Positions 11,504 to 22,023 of a stretch of DNA of 64,000 nt are shown here, piece after piece. Positions within the stretch are counted from its first letter, which is position 1; the number at the start of each line of letters is the position of its first letter. The notes under the pieces are model-generated. The model searched no databases. It was not told the origin of the DNA and was given only the letters and a program-made list of their open reading frames with translations. Location of the stretch: assembly GCA_021401465.1 (NCBI GenBank), contig JADDMT010000028.1, forward strand, positions 1 through 64,000, in the 5' to 3' direction. This stretch comes from Teratosphaeria epicoccoides. Its lineage: Eukaryota; Ascomycota; Dothideomycetes; Mycosphaerellales; Teratosphaeriaceae. Both the position numbers and the translations under genes were made by a program.

Positions 11504-11731
11504 CTAACTCACCCGACATTGATTCATGCAGCCCAAAGCCTCCTGGCACGTGATGGCCCCACTCGCAGCAGTGTGGCACCACCCGACGAAACCGCCGTTG
11601 CCGCTGTCCTGGCAACAGGCGCAGATGCTGCTCTGGCTGATGCAGTTCTGGTAGAGCTGGGAGGCCGCGAGGGGGAGGAGGAGCAGGCCAGTTGCGAGCG
11701 TGAGGGCTGCTGTGGCGCGGAGGGAGGGCAT
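11504..11731 (-). CDS. small secreted cysteine-rich protein, 75 aa (effector candidate)
   Basis: The ATG at 11731 opens a 75-residue protein. The N-terminus MPSLRATAALTLATGLLLLP is a clear signal peptide with cleavage likely near LAASQ. The mature part has eight cysteines (Cys30, 37, 39, 40, 52, 62, 68, 72) including an adjacent CxCC cluster (ICACCQDSGNGG). The frame extends upstream without an ATG; 11731 is chosen because it places the hydrophobic core at the N-terminus. A GTGAGT donor-like sequence lies just before the stop, so a short further exon is possible. Extracellular, disulphide-rich. Function unknown. Confidence 0.7.
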   Translation of the reverse strand: MPSLRATAALTLATGLLLLPLAASQLYQNCISQSSICACCQDSGNGGFVGWCHTAASGAITCQEALGCMNQCRVS

Positions 11732-12400
11732 CGTGGCGGAGGCTGTGCCTGCGGGGACGGGGGCTGCACGTGGACGTGGACGGTGTTTCCGGAGGCGGTG
11801 GTCGCTCGATGTACACTCATGCGATGATGTCGAGTGTGCTGTGCCTGTGTGCGGTCGACGTGCTTGCATCGGAATTTGAATTTTCGACGGGGAGGGGCTG
11901 CTTGGACGTCGGGACTGCAGGAATCTTGGCACTCTTGGCGCTCAGGAGCTGGGGGTTTGCGATACGTTTAGACAACATGTTGCACAGTTCCGTGTCCCCC
12001 ATTTGACCCGCCGGACAGCTCGACGATTGGCCCGGCAGCTGGTAGAATGGCGGCCGAAGCAGCGTGAGCTTCTCGCTTGGGTCGAGCATGCACCGTGAAC
12101 GCCAAGATACTCCAGGGCGAGGGGGGACGTGGGCACGGTACGACACCTCGTTCGTATCTGGAGGACTAAAGCGAGATTGTGGTCATGACAGATTCGAGAG
12201 GGAGGTGGCGGCAAGGATCGCTTGGTGATGAGGGCGCAGCGCATTGGAGGGAATGATTTACAGCAATGACCGGCGGTGTGTATACTGCACTGTCCGGCCA
12301 GGCAATGGCCTCGGGGTGTTCCCGGGGCACACGTGCGGACGTCCCATGTCTCATCTCGAACGGTGTCCACTGTCCCGCAACGCCCGCTCAGATCAACTCA
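11732..12400. other. intergenic, nothing supported
   Basis: Upstream flank of the 75-aa secreted protein and downstream flank of SEC66. No domain, tRNA or repeat was seen apart from the duplication that begins at 12401. Confidence 0.4.
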
Positions 12401-12556
12401 GATCAAGTATCAGGGAATTCCAGAACGTGCCCCACCCCCTCACTTCTTCCCCTTCTTCTTCCTCCCCCCGCCCGCCCCGATCAAGTATCAGGGAATTCCA
12501 GAACATGCCCACCCCCCTTATTTCTTCCCCTTCTTCTTCTTCCCCCCGCCGCCTCC
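12401..12556. repeat. 78-bp tandem duplication including the SEC66 3' end
   Basis: Two near-identical 78-bp copies (12401-12478 and 12479-12556), each starting GATCAAGTATCAGGGAATTC. The second copy contains the stop codon and the last Lys-rich codons of SEC66. The first repeats that tail, with its own stop, just downstream. This is a local 3' duplication. Confidence 0.85.
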
Positions 12557-13445
12557 CTGGGTCTCATTCGGGGTATCGACATCGACCAGCACAGCATCGT
12601 CGTCGCTGCTGCCATTTTTCTTCGGCTTCGGAGTCGGCTGCTGCTGCTGCTGCTGCTCTTCCACACCGATCTCCTTCATGAAGTCGGACTGTATGCCTGC
12701 ACGCTTGGCATCCCACCACGCCTTCTCCTTCTCTCGTTGTGCGTGGAGTTCGGCGGTTCGGTGCTTGAGGATGCGGTTCTGGTTCATCTCGTTTGCCGAT
12801 TGGAAGATGACTTGGCCCCAGCCTGGGGAGAATGCGTTGGCCTGTGATGAGTCATTTAGCATGCGGCCCATGTGTCGGGGGGTGGGGGACGACGGATGTT
12901 ACCTCGTTCACGACATCTTTGATCTCCAGCTCCATGTCCTGCTCGGCGCGCAAGAAGCGCTGCCACAGCTCGTCGCCCACGGATCCCCGCTGGAGCAATG
13001 TTTGCAGCGCCTGCTTGGACGTCCGGAGCACGACGATCCTCCGCACATCCTCCCACGCGCGTTGCAGCAAGGCGGCCTTGAGGAGCGAGTCGGGCACGTG
13101 CTTCAGCTTCAGCTTCTTGCCGTCATCGCCTGCCGCGCTCGCGCCCCCAGGGTCCAGATGGAGCAGGCTCAGGTAGATGTCTCTCTGACGATGTGTGGGG
13201 AACCAGGGCTCGAGCTGGGCCTGTCGGGCCATCTGGCGTTTCCGGTAGAGGGTGGAGAAGGACCAGAGCCCGGCGATGAGGAGGGTGATGTAGATGGTGG
13301 GGGCGATGAGTCCCAGCCAGAAGTCTTGCCATGTGCGCGGCTCGCGTGGCTTCCATTCGAATGCCGTATTGGTGGTGTTGTGGGTGGTGTTGTGGGTGGT
13401 GTTGTTGGTGGTGTAATTGGTGGTGTAATTGGCGGTGTTGTCCAT
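12518..13445 (-). CDS. SEC66: Sec66/Sec71, subunit of the Sec63 post-translational ER translocon (2 exons)
   Basis: Exons complement(12903..13445) and (12518..12841) join across a 61-nt intron (GTAACA..ACAG) to 288 aa. The order is a short luminal tail, one membrane span (about residues 42-65, LGLIAPTIYITLLIAGLWSF), then a cytosolic domain with LEPWFPTHRQRDIYLSLLHL, LLKAALLQRAWEDVRRI and SPGWGQVIFQSANEM, which are Sec66 blocks. The protein works with Sec62/Sec63 in post-translational import into the ER. The N-terminal tail is a repeat of Asn-x-Thr sequons; yeast Sec71 is also a glycoprotein with a luminal N-terminus. The C-terminus carries a polyglutamine run and a Lys-rich tail, both repeat-derived. 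Start at 13445 is ATG. Confidence 0.9.
13362..13442 (-). repeat. codon repeat encoding tandem N-glycosylation sequons in Sec66
   Basis: A 12-bp-periodic GGTGTTGT/GGTGTAAT repeat (plus-strand view) encodes the Sec66 luminal tail with about six Asn-x-Thr sequons in 25 residues. The repeat number could vary between strains and change the glycan load. Confidence 0.8.
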
Positions 13446-13872
13446 GATGGAGTGATGATCTTGACCGTAATAATCACCGTTTGCCCATCAGATTCACGAG
13501 ACCAAGGTGGACCTCCCCGACTCCTCCGACTCGCACATGAGCACCAGCTGGCCTCTACCACTACACCATGCACCCCGGCGCTTCGGATCTATCCATGCCA
13601 TACGTCACCGTGCCTCGCGCCTCGTCCCACACGCGACTTACCAGGTTAGTCACCTAAACATTTCCCTTTACACCACAGCGGTTTGCCTCAACTATCAACC
13701 TCCGAATTTGACCCTCTATAAAACAAACATGACAGAGAAAATGTCTCGGTAGTCAATCACCAAACACCTCCGCGTCCCCCCCCACCCCGCCTCACCACCC
13801 CCCGCCGACTTCTTTCTTCAACCTCCGCCTCGACGACCATTCGACCCAGGAGAAGCCTCACGTGCCCATCTC

Positions 13873-13916
<44 letters not shown>

Positions 13917-13922
13917 AGCATC
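13446..13922. promoter_or_regulatory. divergent promoter region SEC66/NPL4 with a (CA)n microsatellite
   Basis: 477 bp between the divergent ATGs of SEC66 and NPL4. It ends in a (CA)n run of about 40 bp (13875-13915) directly before the NPL4 start, so the repeat is in its 5' leader. No other element can be assigned. Confidence 0.6.
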
Positions 13923-15777
13923 ATGATTCTCAGATTTCAGAGTCGCGAAGGCCAATTCCGCCTCAATGTGCACAACGACACCGACATCGCATCCATCCTC
14001 GACGACGTCCGCCAGCGACTGCCCAAACATGTCATACCATCAAGCATCACCATCAGCCCCAAGCCCGCCGGCGCCGACTCACGACCGATAGAATCACTCA
14101 CGGGCGTCACCGTTGGGAGACTCGGCCTGACGCACGGCACGCAGGTCTTCCTCGACTTCCAGACGCAACACGCGGCGACCAACGGCCACTCGCTGGCATC
14201 CGACACACTGAACGGGAAGGACGTCTCGGCCGCAGAGGACCAGGCGAGCATGGCGGTATCCAATGGAGCCCAGGGGCTCATCAGGAATCCATGGGTCACG
14301 GTCAAGCAGTCGGCGCTCGATGATCGGCTAGATCAAATCAATGGCAAGATCCACCGCAAGAAGGACGACAAGATGTGCAGACACGGCCCCAAGGGCATGT
14401 GCGATTACTGCATGCCGCTCGAACCCTACAACAAGGACTACATGGGCGACAAAAAGATCAAGCACATGTCATACCACGCATATCTGCGGAAAGTGAACCA
14501 GGGCAAGAACAAGTACGAGTCGGGCAGCTCGTACATGCCACCGTTGACCGAGCCATACTATCGAGTCAACCCGGAGTGTCCTTCGCGTCACGCGCCGTTC
14601 CCCAAGGGCATCTGTACCAAGTGCCAGCCTTCTGCCATCTCGCTGCAGCCGCAGGAGTACCGCATGGTGGATCACGTCGAGTTTGCGAACCCCGCCGTCG
14701 TCGACGGTCTGCTGAGGTTCTGGAGGACGAGCGGTGCGCAGCGCATCGGCTTCCTCTACGGTCACTATGAGACATACGAGGTCGTCCCGCTGGGCACCAA
14801 AGCGGTCGTCGAGGCGGTCTACGAGCCGCCACAAGTCAACGAAGTCGACGGGGTCACGCTCGGAGAGTGGGACAACGAGGCGACGGTGGAGGAGCTGGCG
14901 ACCATGTGCGGACTGCAACGCGTCGGCGTCATCTTCACGGACCTGATGCCGCCAGAGAAGCCGGAGTACGGGGCCGCCGTGTGCAAGCGTCACATCGACT
15001 CGTACTTCCTATCATCCCTGGAGATCTGCTTCGCGTCACGATATCAGGCCCGATATCCTCGACCATCCAAATGGAGCGAGACCGGCAAGTTCGGCAGCAA
15101 CTTCGTCACGTGTGTGGTCTCGGGTGACGAAGAAGGCAACATCGCCATCTCGGCGTACCAAGCGTCCAATGCTGCCGTCGAAATGGTTCGCGCCGACATC
15201 ATCGAGCCGTCCGCCGAGCCGTCCGTCATGCTGGTGCAAGATGAAGAAGAGGACGCGAGCATAGGTCGCGTACGATACATCCCGGAGGTGTTCTACCGCA
15301 AGATCAACGAATATGGCGCGAATGTCCAAGAGAATGCAAAGCCGTCATTCCCGGTCGAGTATCTACTCGTCACCCTCACGCACGGCTTCCCGAACGACAT
15401 CGCCCCCAAGTTTGCACGGACGACGTTCGCGATCGAGAACCGAGAGCTGATTGGCGAGGCGCAAGAGCCGCGAGATCTCTTGAGGCAGCTCAAGGCTGGT
15501 GCGAACAGAATCGCGTTAGACACGGTGGAGGGGACGCTCGCCGTATCTGACTTTCACCTGCTTGCCTTCATCCGACACCTCGACGTTCTCAGCCAGGTGA
15601 GCATTGATCATACTCAATTTCATCACCGCATCGCTCATTTGCATACTGACGGCATTGACGCAGGACGAATTCCGCCTCCTCTGCCAAGTCGCCACCACGC
15701 ACGATGCATCTCAAGGCGCAGCACTCATGCAAACACCAGGTTGGGCCACTCTCCAGACTATCTTGCAGCAGATGTAA
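13923..15777 (+). CDS. NPL4: Npl4, ubiquitin-binding cofactor of Cdc48/p97 (2 exons)
   Basis: Exon 1 (13923-15596) and exon 2 (15664-15777) join across a 67-nt intron (GTGAGC..GCAG) to 595 aa. Reading through the intron gives a longer but false C-terminus; the spliced end (DEFRLLCQVATTHD, then GWATLQTILQQM) matches the Npl4 C-terminal helix. An N-terminal ubiquitin-like/UBX-type domain begins MILRFQSREGQFRL. The paired zinc motif follows (MCRHGPKGMCDYC and CPSRHAPFPKGICTKCQ), then the MPN-like domain (MVDHVEFANPAVVDGLLRFW, RIGFLYGHYE, GVIFTDL). With Ufd1, Npl4 recruits Cdc48 to ubiquitinated substrates in ER-associated degradation. Length and domain order are normal. Confidence 0.95.
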
Positions 15778-16427
15778 CAAAAAAGAGAAAAGACTCGCAT
15801 CAGATGTCGCCGCCTCACATTCTGTACACACACCCTATCACCCTTTCCCCTTTCCTCTTATTTTCTTTCCCCCTTGCGCAGTGTGGACAGGATTCGCGCG
15901 CGCGGTCCGATCTCTTGCTCGTTTCGTTACTTTTTCGTCGCTGATGTGTGGAGAGCTAACCTGACTTTTTTCGGGGGGGTTCTGTTTTAGGATGGCGGAC
16001 GATTGTTCTTATGATTCAGGATCTTCCCGACAGAGCCCCTAAGAGGGGTGGTGCGGATGATGTGGAGAAGGCGTTGAGTAAGAGGGTTCGGGGGGTGGAT
16101 TTGGGAAGGTGAGGGGGGTGTGGTTTGGGTGGGCGGGGATGTGCATGGAGAGGAGGGAGGTGCTAGAGGCGGGGTGGAAGTGGCCCATTTTTGCTATTTG
16201 GCATCAATGGCTTCGGATGAGCGTTGCCGGAGACGATGAGGTAGATATACTAGAGAGCCACCGCTGTACACTACACGTACCACAGCCGTCCTCTCCCACT
16301 CACGTGCTCACATCTGCGCCGGTCAATGCTCCAATCTCTCCACGTCGCGTCCATGACGCGTCAAGCAAGCGCCCCACTTCCCAAAACACGTCGCACCTGC
16401 CCCTTTTCATCCTCACCACCATCAACA
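15778..16427. other. intergenic between NPL4 and dUTPase
   Basis: NPL4 3' flank and the dUTPase promoter, with short pyrimidine-rich stretches before the dUTPase start. No gene seen. Confidence 0.5.
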
Positions 16428-17367
16428 ATGTCAGCAGAAACCACGACACCAACCCCAGAAACCCACCCCCACCACCACGACGCCCCACCCCTCCCCACCC
16501 CCAAACGCACCAAACTCAGCGACCCCGCGCCCAACCTCTCTGTCGCCTGTAAACTCTGCGCCCCCCTCCCCCCCATATCCCCATCCGCGAACTCTCCACT
16601 AACACCTCCTCCACACTGCAGCGATCCTCAACGACCCGATGGCGTCCGCTCTGCACCCGCAGCAGCTCCCCTCCATGCCATCCCTGTCCTTTGAACCCCC
16701 TCCTCCGCCCCTGCAGGTGAAATTGCTGGCGGAGACCGCGAGGGTCCCGACGCGCGGCTCGGCGGTCGCGGCGGGGTACGATTTGTACGCGTCGCAGGCG
16801 GCGGTGATTCCGGCGGGGGGGAGGGGGTTGGTGGAGACGGGGGTCAGTGTTGCGGTGCCGGCGGGGACGTATGGGTGAGTACGACGGGATGCGGCGTTGA
16901 TGGATGGGGATCTGTGGGACGTCTGCTGATTGGTGAGGTTGTTGGGGTGTGTAGGAGAGTCGCGCCGCGGAGTGGGTTGGCGAGCAAGTTTGGGATCGAT
17001 GTCGGGGCCGGGGTTGTCGATGCGGATTTTCGGGGGATGGTGAAGGTGTTGCTGTTTAATTTTGGGGACGAGGAGTTTCGGGTGGCGGTGGGGGAGAGGG
17101 TGGCGCAGTTGGTCGTGGAGAGGGTATGGTGTCTCTTTCTTCTGTTTGCTGTTGAGAGTCTGGAGGTTCATGGGGGGTCGAGATTGCTAATGAAGGGCGG
17201 TTTGACAGATTTTTACGCCGCAGGTCGTGGTTGTGGAGGAGCTGGAGGAGACCGTGAGGGGCGCTGGAGGGTTTGGATCGACGGGTGGGTTTGGGGGCGG
17301 TCTGCCTGGGATCAATGGGCCTGCGTCGACGGGCGCTGCGCCTGGGGCGAGTGCGCCGCCGGCTTGA
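16428..17367 (+). CDS. DUT1: dUTP pyrophosphatase (dUTPase), 4 exons
   Basis: Exons 16428-16548, 16622-16874, 16955-17123 and 17209-17367 join in phase to 233 aa. All five trimeric-dUTPase motifs are present in order: GYDLYA (92-97), PRSGLA (129-134), GVVDADFRG (144-152, catalytic Asp), GERVAQLV (171-178) and GGFGSTG (201-207). The enzyme hydrolyses dUTP to dUMP and pyrophosphate, keeping uracil out of DNA and supplying dTMP synthesis. Introns are 73, 80 and 85 nt; the first has a CTAAC branch site. The N-terminal 40 residues are His/Pro-rich with a basic PKRTK patch, possibly a nuclear signal. A Gly/Ala-rich tail extends past motif 5. Wobble positions in exons 2-4 are very G-rich. Confidence 0.95.
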
Positions 17368-17666
17368 GGAGCAGCGCCCTGTACGATCTGGTGAACCATG
17401 TGGTCCGGACTGGAGAAGGATGTGATGTGAGAGGAAGTGTCGCGCAAAATGCGCAGCATGTCTCGAGAGTAGTACACACTACGAATCACAGATGAGTCTG
17501 AACCCTCCCCTCTCATCGATCCTCACACCCTCAGACTTTTTTCATGATCCCAAGAAACCACACATCTTCCCTCTTCAACTACAAAGCCTTCCCAACAACA
17601 TCTCCACATTCCGACAGTCGGGCATACATACAGACACCCTCCCCACCATCAACACCACCCATCACC

Positions 17667-18037
17667 TCAAGCCCCAGCATCCTCCACACCCTCAACCCCA
17701 CGCTTTCCCACCTCCACATCCCGCCCATCTCCAATGCAGCCCTTCGGATCCAGACACGCCGCCTCGCTGCATTCGCGCTTCTGCGCGGGCTCGCTCGGCA
17801 AGGCGTCGCGTTTCTTGGAGGAGTCTTCGGAGCCCCAGCACCAAGGGCTGATGGATTTGGTGAGCTTGCCGTCGCAGAGAATGGAGTGGCCCCAGCCTTT
17901 GTCCCAGTCGTCTGGAGGGTGTCAGGAGGGGAGTGGAGCATGGGGAGGGAGGGAGGCGTACCTGGGGAGGCGTTGGGGGCGGCGGAGATGAGGGTGGTGA
18001 GGAGGAGGGTGGTGGTGGTGGTGAGGAGAAGCTTCAT
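17667..18037 (-). CDS. small secreted protein with Lys-Arg processing sites, 106 aa, 2 exons
   Basis: Exons complement(17962..18037) and (17667..17911) join across a 50-nt intron with a CTGAC branch site. The N-terminus MKLLLTTTTTLLLTTLISA is a signal peptide. The mature chain begins near APNASPDDWDKGWGH, has five cysteines (38, 50, 73, 78, 84) and three dibasic Lys-Arg sites (59-60, 70-71, 95-96). Those sites could be cut by a Kex2-type protease, dividing the chain into short peptides. An odd cysteine number suggests cleavage or dimerisation. No family recognised. The pattern resembles fungal secreted-peptide precursors, but that is inference. Start chosen as the ATG giving the signal peptide; the frame upstream is low complexity. 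Confidence 0.72.
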
Positions 18038-19019
18038 TTTCTTGTTTTTGGGGGTTGTTTTGGAAGGTAGAGGGGTTGGAAGGGGGCGCTTTGGTGGCTG
18101 TTGGTGTGGGTGACGAGGAGATGGGTTGGAGGAGGGGATTGTCAAGCATTTATCTTTTTTTTCTCGGGATGGTCTGCTTTGGTGCTGCGATGTCGCGAGG
18201 TTGGGGCTGTGTTGGTGGGGGGATGGGCAGCTTGTCAGCGCATCATGGGGGGTTTGAACCATGGGTGTGCTGTGGAGAAGGTGGAGTCTGCCTAATGATT
18301 TTGGACGAGATCTTGCTGACGAGGCTGAATCCACACTCAGCTCATGCGATGCTCCTTGGATCGGTGTATCGTCTCATCTCCTTTGACCTCGACTCCGCAT
18401 TCAATATAGTCAGCAGGTCGCCGCCCGGTGGACTCGCCTTGCTCATCCCCCGCCCTCAACCGCCGACTTTAGCACTCAATCCACTCTCGATGGACATTCT
18501 CGACTGGTCAAACCCTCTGCTCCTCTCTTCGGCACAAAATCAGCATCGGTGACCACAGACATTCGTTAGCATTGCGCAACCGGTCTCTCGACGGCAGCAT
18601 CCTCAGCTTCAAAGAATTCTGTGGCGATCAAGTTGGCAGCGATTCGGTGCCCACGCAAAGTGCGGGTGTCGATGATGGTGCGCACTCCATGAGGGCTCAT
18701 GTTGGCTTATTCGCCTTGACTTGGAAAGGGATATTCGACTTGTTTACCTTGTGTATGTGTCATGCAGATCTATGAATGCTTTCCTCATGTTGTTTGCCTC
18801 TTAATCCACCACCCATTCACTGAATAGATGTCTGCGTGAACAATATGCGTTATGCATCTGACGCCGATTGAAAATGAAGGAAGACTCCGCTCAATCGTTA
18901 TTGTTTTGCTGAGTGGTAGCCGTTGATGGGCAATGATCTGACCCTAGCAGTTCTAGTAGTCCCATGGTGCACGAGTACAGAGCACTTCGGGGCATACTGC
19001 TGAGCATGCATCCGCGGAC
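18038..19019. other. intergenic, nothing supported
   Basis: Flanks of the secreted-peptide gene and the NmrA-like gene. No domain-bearing frame or RNA gene seen. Confidence 0.45.
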
Positions 19020-20035
19020 CTACTTCTTGATAGCTTGCGCGATGATACCGTCGAGAACAGTGTCCAGTTCAGCACCTTTCAGCTCCTGAATGCCGATCAG
19101 CTCGTTGTCGCTCTTTTGCCAATTACAGAGCTCCTCTTTTGAGAAAACTGCGATCTTGATGAAGTTAAAGATCCATATCAAGGGATTGGCTGACGTGTCC
19201 TGGACGAGAGCCCACGACTCCTTCTCGAGAGCCTGGCTGTCAACCGGAGTCTTCTTGAACTTCTGTCCCGTGACTCGCTCAGCACGTTCGATCAGCTGAT
19301 TCTGAGTGAGAATGGCGTCGTGGATGTACAGTCTACGATTCTTTGTCTGATCCGGGCGCGACAGGGTTCCCGCGACGGCTTTGCCCACGGTGCCAGTGCG
19401 GGTTGCGCTGAACGGAACTCTCCCATCATCGAACACTAGACTGCGTCAATACAAGCTCAAGTCAGACAGGGCCAATCTCACCTTCAGCACTTCGGTCGCC
19501 GGCGTTGAGCAAGAGGGGTGCAGAGATGATGCCCCAGTCCAGGAATGGTCCAGTGTAGATTAGGGTGTATGAGAAGCCTGGATGCTTGTTGGCGAGCTCG
19601 GTCAAAAGAAGCTCATGCTTGACTTTGTCCGCGAAGACCGGGAATTTACTGACGCGATCATTGGCGAGATCGCATCCGTACTCGGTGGGAAGGAATCGCT
19701 TGACACCAGCAGCAACGGATGAACGGATAAGGGTTTCCTGAGCGCCCATGGCTGCGGCACCGAGAGCGGAGACTACAGCATCCTGGCCGGTAAGGGCGCG
19801 CTCAACGGCCGCCTTGTCTTCGTAATCGATCTCAACGACCTTGGCCCCTGGGAATTGAGGCTTGCTAGAGGTCGGACGGGTGAGGAGCTGGACGTCGAAG
19901 CCAGCCTCAAGCAGAGCTTTGACGATGTCTGGACCAACAGCGCCAGTGACCTGACTTGATCAGTTTGTGTACAAGTTCGAGCATGTTTGTACCGGTCCCT
20001 ACGCCGGCAACTGTGACCTTCTTGAAAGAAGACAT
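19020..20035 (-). CDS. NmrA-like / isoflavone-reductase family NAD(P)-binding protein (3 exons)
   Basis: Exons complement(20003..20035), (19482..19950) and (19020..19435) join to 305 aa. The first exon encodes only MSSFKKVTVAG. Splicing at GTAGGG (20002) restores the dinucleotide-binding motif AGVTGAVGPDIV, whereas the GTACAA donor a few bases later does not keep the frame. Other family marks are KALLEAGFDVQLLTRP, KVVEIDYED, GVKRFLPTEYGCD and YTGPFLDWG. The last intron (46 nt) uses a TAG acceptor; the upstream CAG would place a stop in frame. Members are atypical short-chain reductases or redox sensors. It sits 2 kb from the polyketide synthase, so a tailoring role is possible but unproven. 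Confidence 0.85.
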
Positions 20036-21362
20036 CTTCTGCTCTGATTTGTGAGAATTTGGTGATGTATGGTATCTTGGTGGAATCCTGCTTGTAGAAG
20101 AGTGATGGGCGTTTGGCTTTTCAATCGTTTCTGTTTGTCCGTCAGAACCATCGCTGAAGCAGGAGCGGAACCAAGTTCGCAGGGGTTGCATCTTGTCTCG
20201 GCTTTGTTGGGATGTCTTGGATGCCGGTGCAAGGAGATGACGTGCTCACCCTTTCAGTACTTGTCGATCTGCCGCGAGATGATGGTTCATGACCTGGATC
20301 ATGCTTGTATATATAGACCAGGCGTTGAAGGTGCTAGCCGGCGTCTCTGTAAGCAACGTGGGACCGATCTGTCCTCCCAGCGCCGATGCAACAAAGCATC
20401 GATTTCGTGACCGGACTGTCTGTCGTCGTGTGTCGTGATGAACTCGGCTGCTCAGCTTGACCGACTTGGCGTTCTTGTGATTCATCGTGGCGTCTCAGCT
20501 CGCAATCGCAGTACTGCATGATAGCTGCTGCAGACTTTGCCCCAGTCGGTGCATATCCATTGTTGTATGCATTTCAGCTGACATACGGAAGCGTATGCAA
20601 GTCACCAGCTGAGCTCAGCTTACAAGGTCGAAGGACGGAGCGTACCTGGTCGGTCGCCAGATCTTGACCATAGGCGCAACGACAGAATCACAGAGCAGGC
20701 TCCAGTGATTGCGTGGCTGTGCGATGGTATTGATCCATTCTGAAAGGTTTATTTCAATTTCAGGTAGGACTAGCTTGTTAAGGATCAAAAGACCAACGAA
20801 TGTGACCGGCGACGGCCCTCACAATGTGATCCCATGTTATGGCCACCAACAGTTCATTTATGGCTATTTTCGAGGACGCACCCGTATGAGCCTACGGACC
20901 ATGATCAACGTGCCCGCCTAGACGATGGTCGAAAAGGCTGCCTCGATATAATGTGAAGCGTTTATCGTCGACCCAATGCTACCATCAACCAAAATACGAC
21001 TAACCTTCACGACCATCGACGCAGCCAGTGCAAGATGTTGACCATCGATTTTATCCTCCTCGTCACGACCGCATATGCTGCTGTGCTTCCGCAAGAATTT
21101 CTGACTTTCCATACCGCGATAAATATTTCGTCTGATTTTTTCTCCTGGAAGGAAAGGAAGATTCAACACTTTATCTAGTCTGTTCGCAAAAGCCAATATC
21201 TCAAGATAAAGTATGAAGTAGGCGTGCTGTAACTTTTGCAGAGACCAAGTATCTGAAAATCCACCTGCATGAAGAGGAGCAGATTTGCCACCTAGATCCG
21301 GATGACACTTTTGGGACCCCCGTACAGCGTCACGCACCCACGTCCATTTTTCCAATCTGCAC
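20036..21362. other. intergenic between NmrA-like gene and FAD-monooxygenase fragment
   Basis: A 158-codon open frame on the minus strand (20918-21394) lacks an ATG at its start, overlaps the monooxygenase fragment and shows no domain, so it is not called. Nothing else supported. Confidence 0.45.
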
Positions 21363-21754
21363 TCATGACCCTTCGAGCTCGAGCGGCAAGTCAAGCGGGA
21401 GCTGACCAGTCAACAGAGCGCATGCACGCGCAGCCTGTACTTCCATGTCTTCGTACCAGATCCACTGCCAGCGGGTCATGGCATCCACGGCAACCTCGCT
21501 GAGGTCGGTCCCCATTGGACCATGCAGCTTGTACACTTTGCCCGCCGCACGGCTGGTGGTGACGACTTTCTGCGAACGTGGGCGGCGGAGGGCGTCGTAG
21601 GCACGGAAAGCAAGCGGGATGTCAGCGGCAGTCTTGACGAGAGGATGTGAAAGCACCTCAGCCATGATGAAAGCATCTTCGATGGCTTGCCCAGCGCCCG
21701 CGCCCTGATGCGGCAGCGACGAGTGTGCCGCGTCTCCCAGCAAGGCGATGTTGC
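21363..21754 (-). pseudogene. C-terminal remnant of a salicylate-hydroxylase-like FAD monooxygenase
   Basis: About 130 codons carry the second FAD-binding motif of class A flavoprotein monooxygenases (GNIALLGDAAHSSLPHQGAG, then AIEDAFIMAEVL) and the following helices (YDALRRPRSQKV, then RAAGKVY). The exon seems to start after an AG near 21755. The family needs an N-terminal GxGxxG Rossmann motif and is about 420 aa. Only about 270 bp separate this remnant from the polyketide synthase ATG, and no such domain is encoded there. About two-thirds of the gene is therefore missing. 6-MSA-type pathways often use such hydroxylases, so this may be a lost tailoring gene. Confidence 0.75.
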
Positions 21755-22023
21755 CTTTGTAAAATATGAAGTAGAGGTGAAGCAGATGCATCATCAGTCT
21801 GGATGCTAGCGAGCATATATTGGGCCTCTCACCCCCCCCCCCTTCCAACTACGAGCAGCAGACTGCACAGACTCAGCAACGCCTCGGGGCTGTTCTATCG
21901 ATCGCTCACCCCCATCGTGAACATACACCCCTTGCCTTCCTACAACGCTCTTCCGCCTAGGCAAGCCTCGACAATCTTGTCAAGACCGAGCGACCCCATC
22001 CATCAATCCGAAACAGTCCAGCA

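Noticed and set aside
12276..13649. 457-codon open frame on the plus strand
   Set aside because: It is the antisense shadow of SEC66 plus pyrimidine-rich repeats, with no domain.
15597..15944. Long C-terminal extension of Npl4 by reading through the intron (673 aa)
   Set aside because: The GTGAGC donor and GCAG acceptor give a family-typical C-terminus; the read-through tail is unlike Npl4.
20918..21394. 158-codon minus-strand frame before the PKS locus
   Set aside because: It starts with TTG, overlaps the monooxygenase remnant and has no motif.
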